From Defluviitaleaceae bacterium (GTDB taxonomy: Bacteria > Bacillota > Clostridia > Lachnospirales > WQUN01): 36,282 bases of DNA. The notes beneath the pieces were generated by a model. That model had not been told where the DNA came from, ran no database searches, and saw only the letters and a program-made list of their open reading frames with translations. The stretch spans positions 1-36,282 of the forward strand of contig WRKK01000360.1 of NCBI GenBank assembly GCA_009782245.1, in the 5' to 3' direction. Below are positions 36,271-36,282 of this stretch, piece after piece (positions within the stretch are counted from its first letter, which is position 1; each line of letters opens with the position of its first letter). Position numbers and translations under genes: made by a program.

Positions 36271-36282
36271 CCCCCCCCCCCC
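36271..36282. other. Run of 12 C at the window edge
   Basis: The last 12 bases are all C. This could be a real homopolymer or an artefact at a contig end; the sequence cannot decide. Confidence 0.6.

Overview
The window looks like chromosomal DNA of an anaerobic, flagellated member of the Bacillota (probably Clostridia; I cannot place it further). The basis is moderate GC, near-consensus sigma-A promoters with 17-bp spacers, strong AGGAGG-type ribosome binding sites, a typical Gram-positive flagellin, a chemoreceptor, and glycan-degrading enzymes (reversed-domain GH3, GH2, sulfatase). No rRNA, tRNA, CRISPR array or intact insertion sequence was recognised.

Layout. 1-1237 (minus): the N-terminus of a probable ABC transporter protein, then an EF-Tu-like small protein and a possible ADP-ribosyltransferase-like small protein; the two transcription units start from near-identical promoter cassettes. 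1242-4873 (plus): a probable defence island. A perfect 25-bp palindrome lies between divergent promoters, followed by a small antitoxin-like gene, an OLD-like ATPase overlapping a DUF4276 (TOPRIM-like) gene, a second ATPase overlapping a PD-(D/E)XK-like nuclease gene, and a coupled remnant of a type I methylase (hsdM). 4922-8677 (minus): MATE exporter and GH3 glycosidase. 8845-13996 (minus): a compact five-gene operon from one consensus promoter, encoding a large membrane-anchored helical protein, a double zinc-ribbon protein with a long acidic repeat, a small helical protein, a Ycf46-like AAA+ ATPase and an unknown protein. This is my best candidate for an undescribed multi-protein system. 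14174-15315 (minus): two paralogous small proteins and a retropepsin-like aspartic protease. 15495-19204: a coiled-coil membrane protein, a sulfatase, a flagellin and an Uma2-type nuclease. 19344-23546 (minus): GH2 beta-galactosidase and a methyltransferase. 23661-25834 (plus): a tandem duplication of a PD-(D/E)XK-like gene that carried a piece of the neighbouring methyltransferase with it. 26006-36067 (plus): core genes mfd, a chemoreceptor, RNase E/G, a DHH phosphoesterase and guaA.

Two kinds of repeat cut across the window. One is short tandem arrays (9-14 bp units, 2-6 copies) that sit at or just after stop codons of minus-strand genes, with related arrays in a 5' leader and inside coding sequence. 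The other is GC-rich palindromes, including one apparently inserted in frame in mfd and another nested inside a larger inverted repeat between mfd and the chemoreceptor gene.

The glycosidases, sulfatase, exporter, flagellin and chemoreceptor fit a motile, glycan-scavenging gut-type anaerobe. The nuclease and ATPase genes and the methylase remnant mark the left side as accessory DNA; the right end is housekeeping. All function calls come from reading motifs and remembered families; no database search was run.
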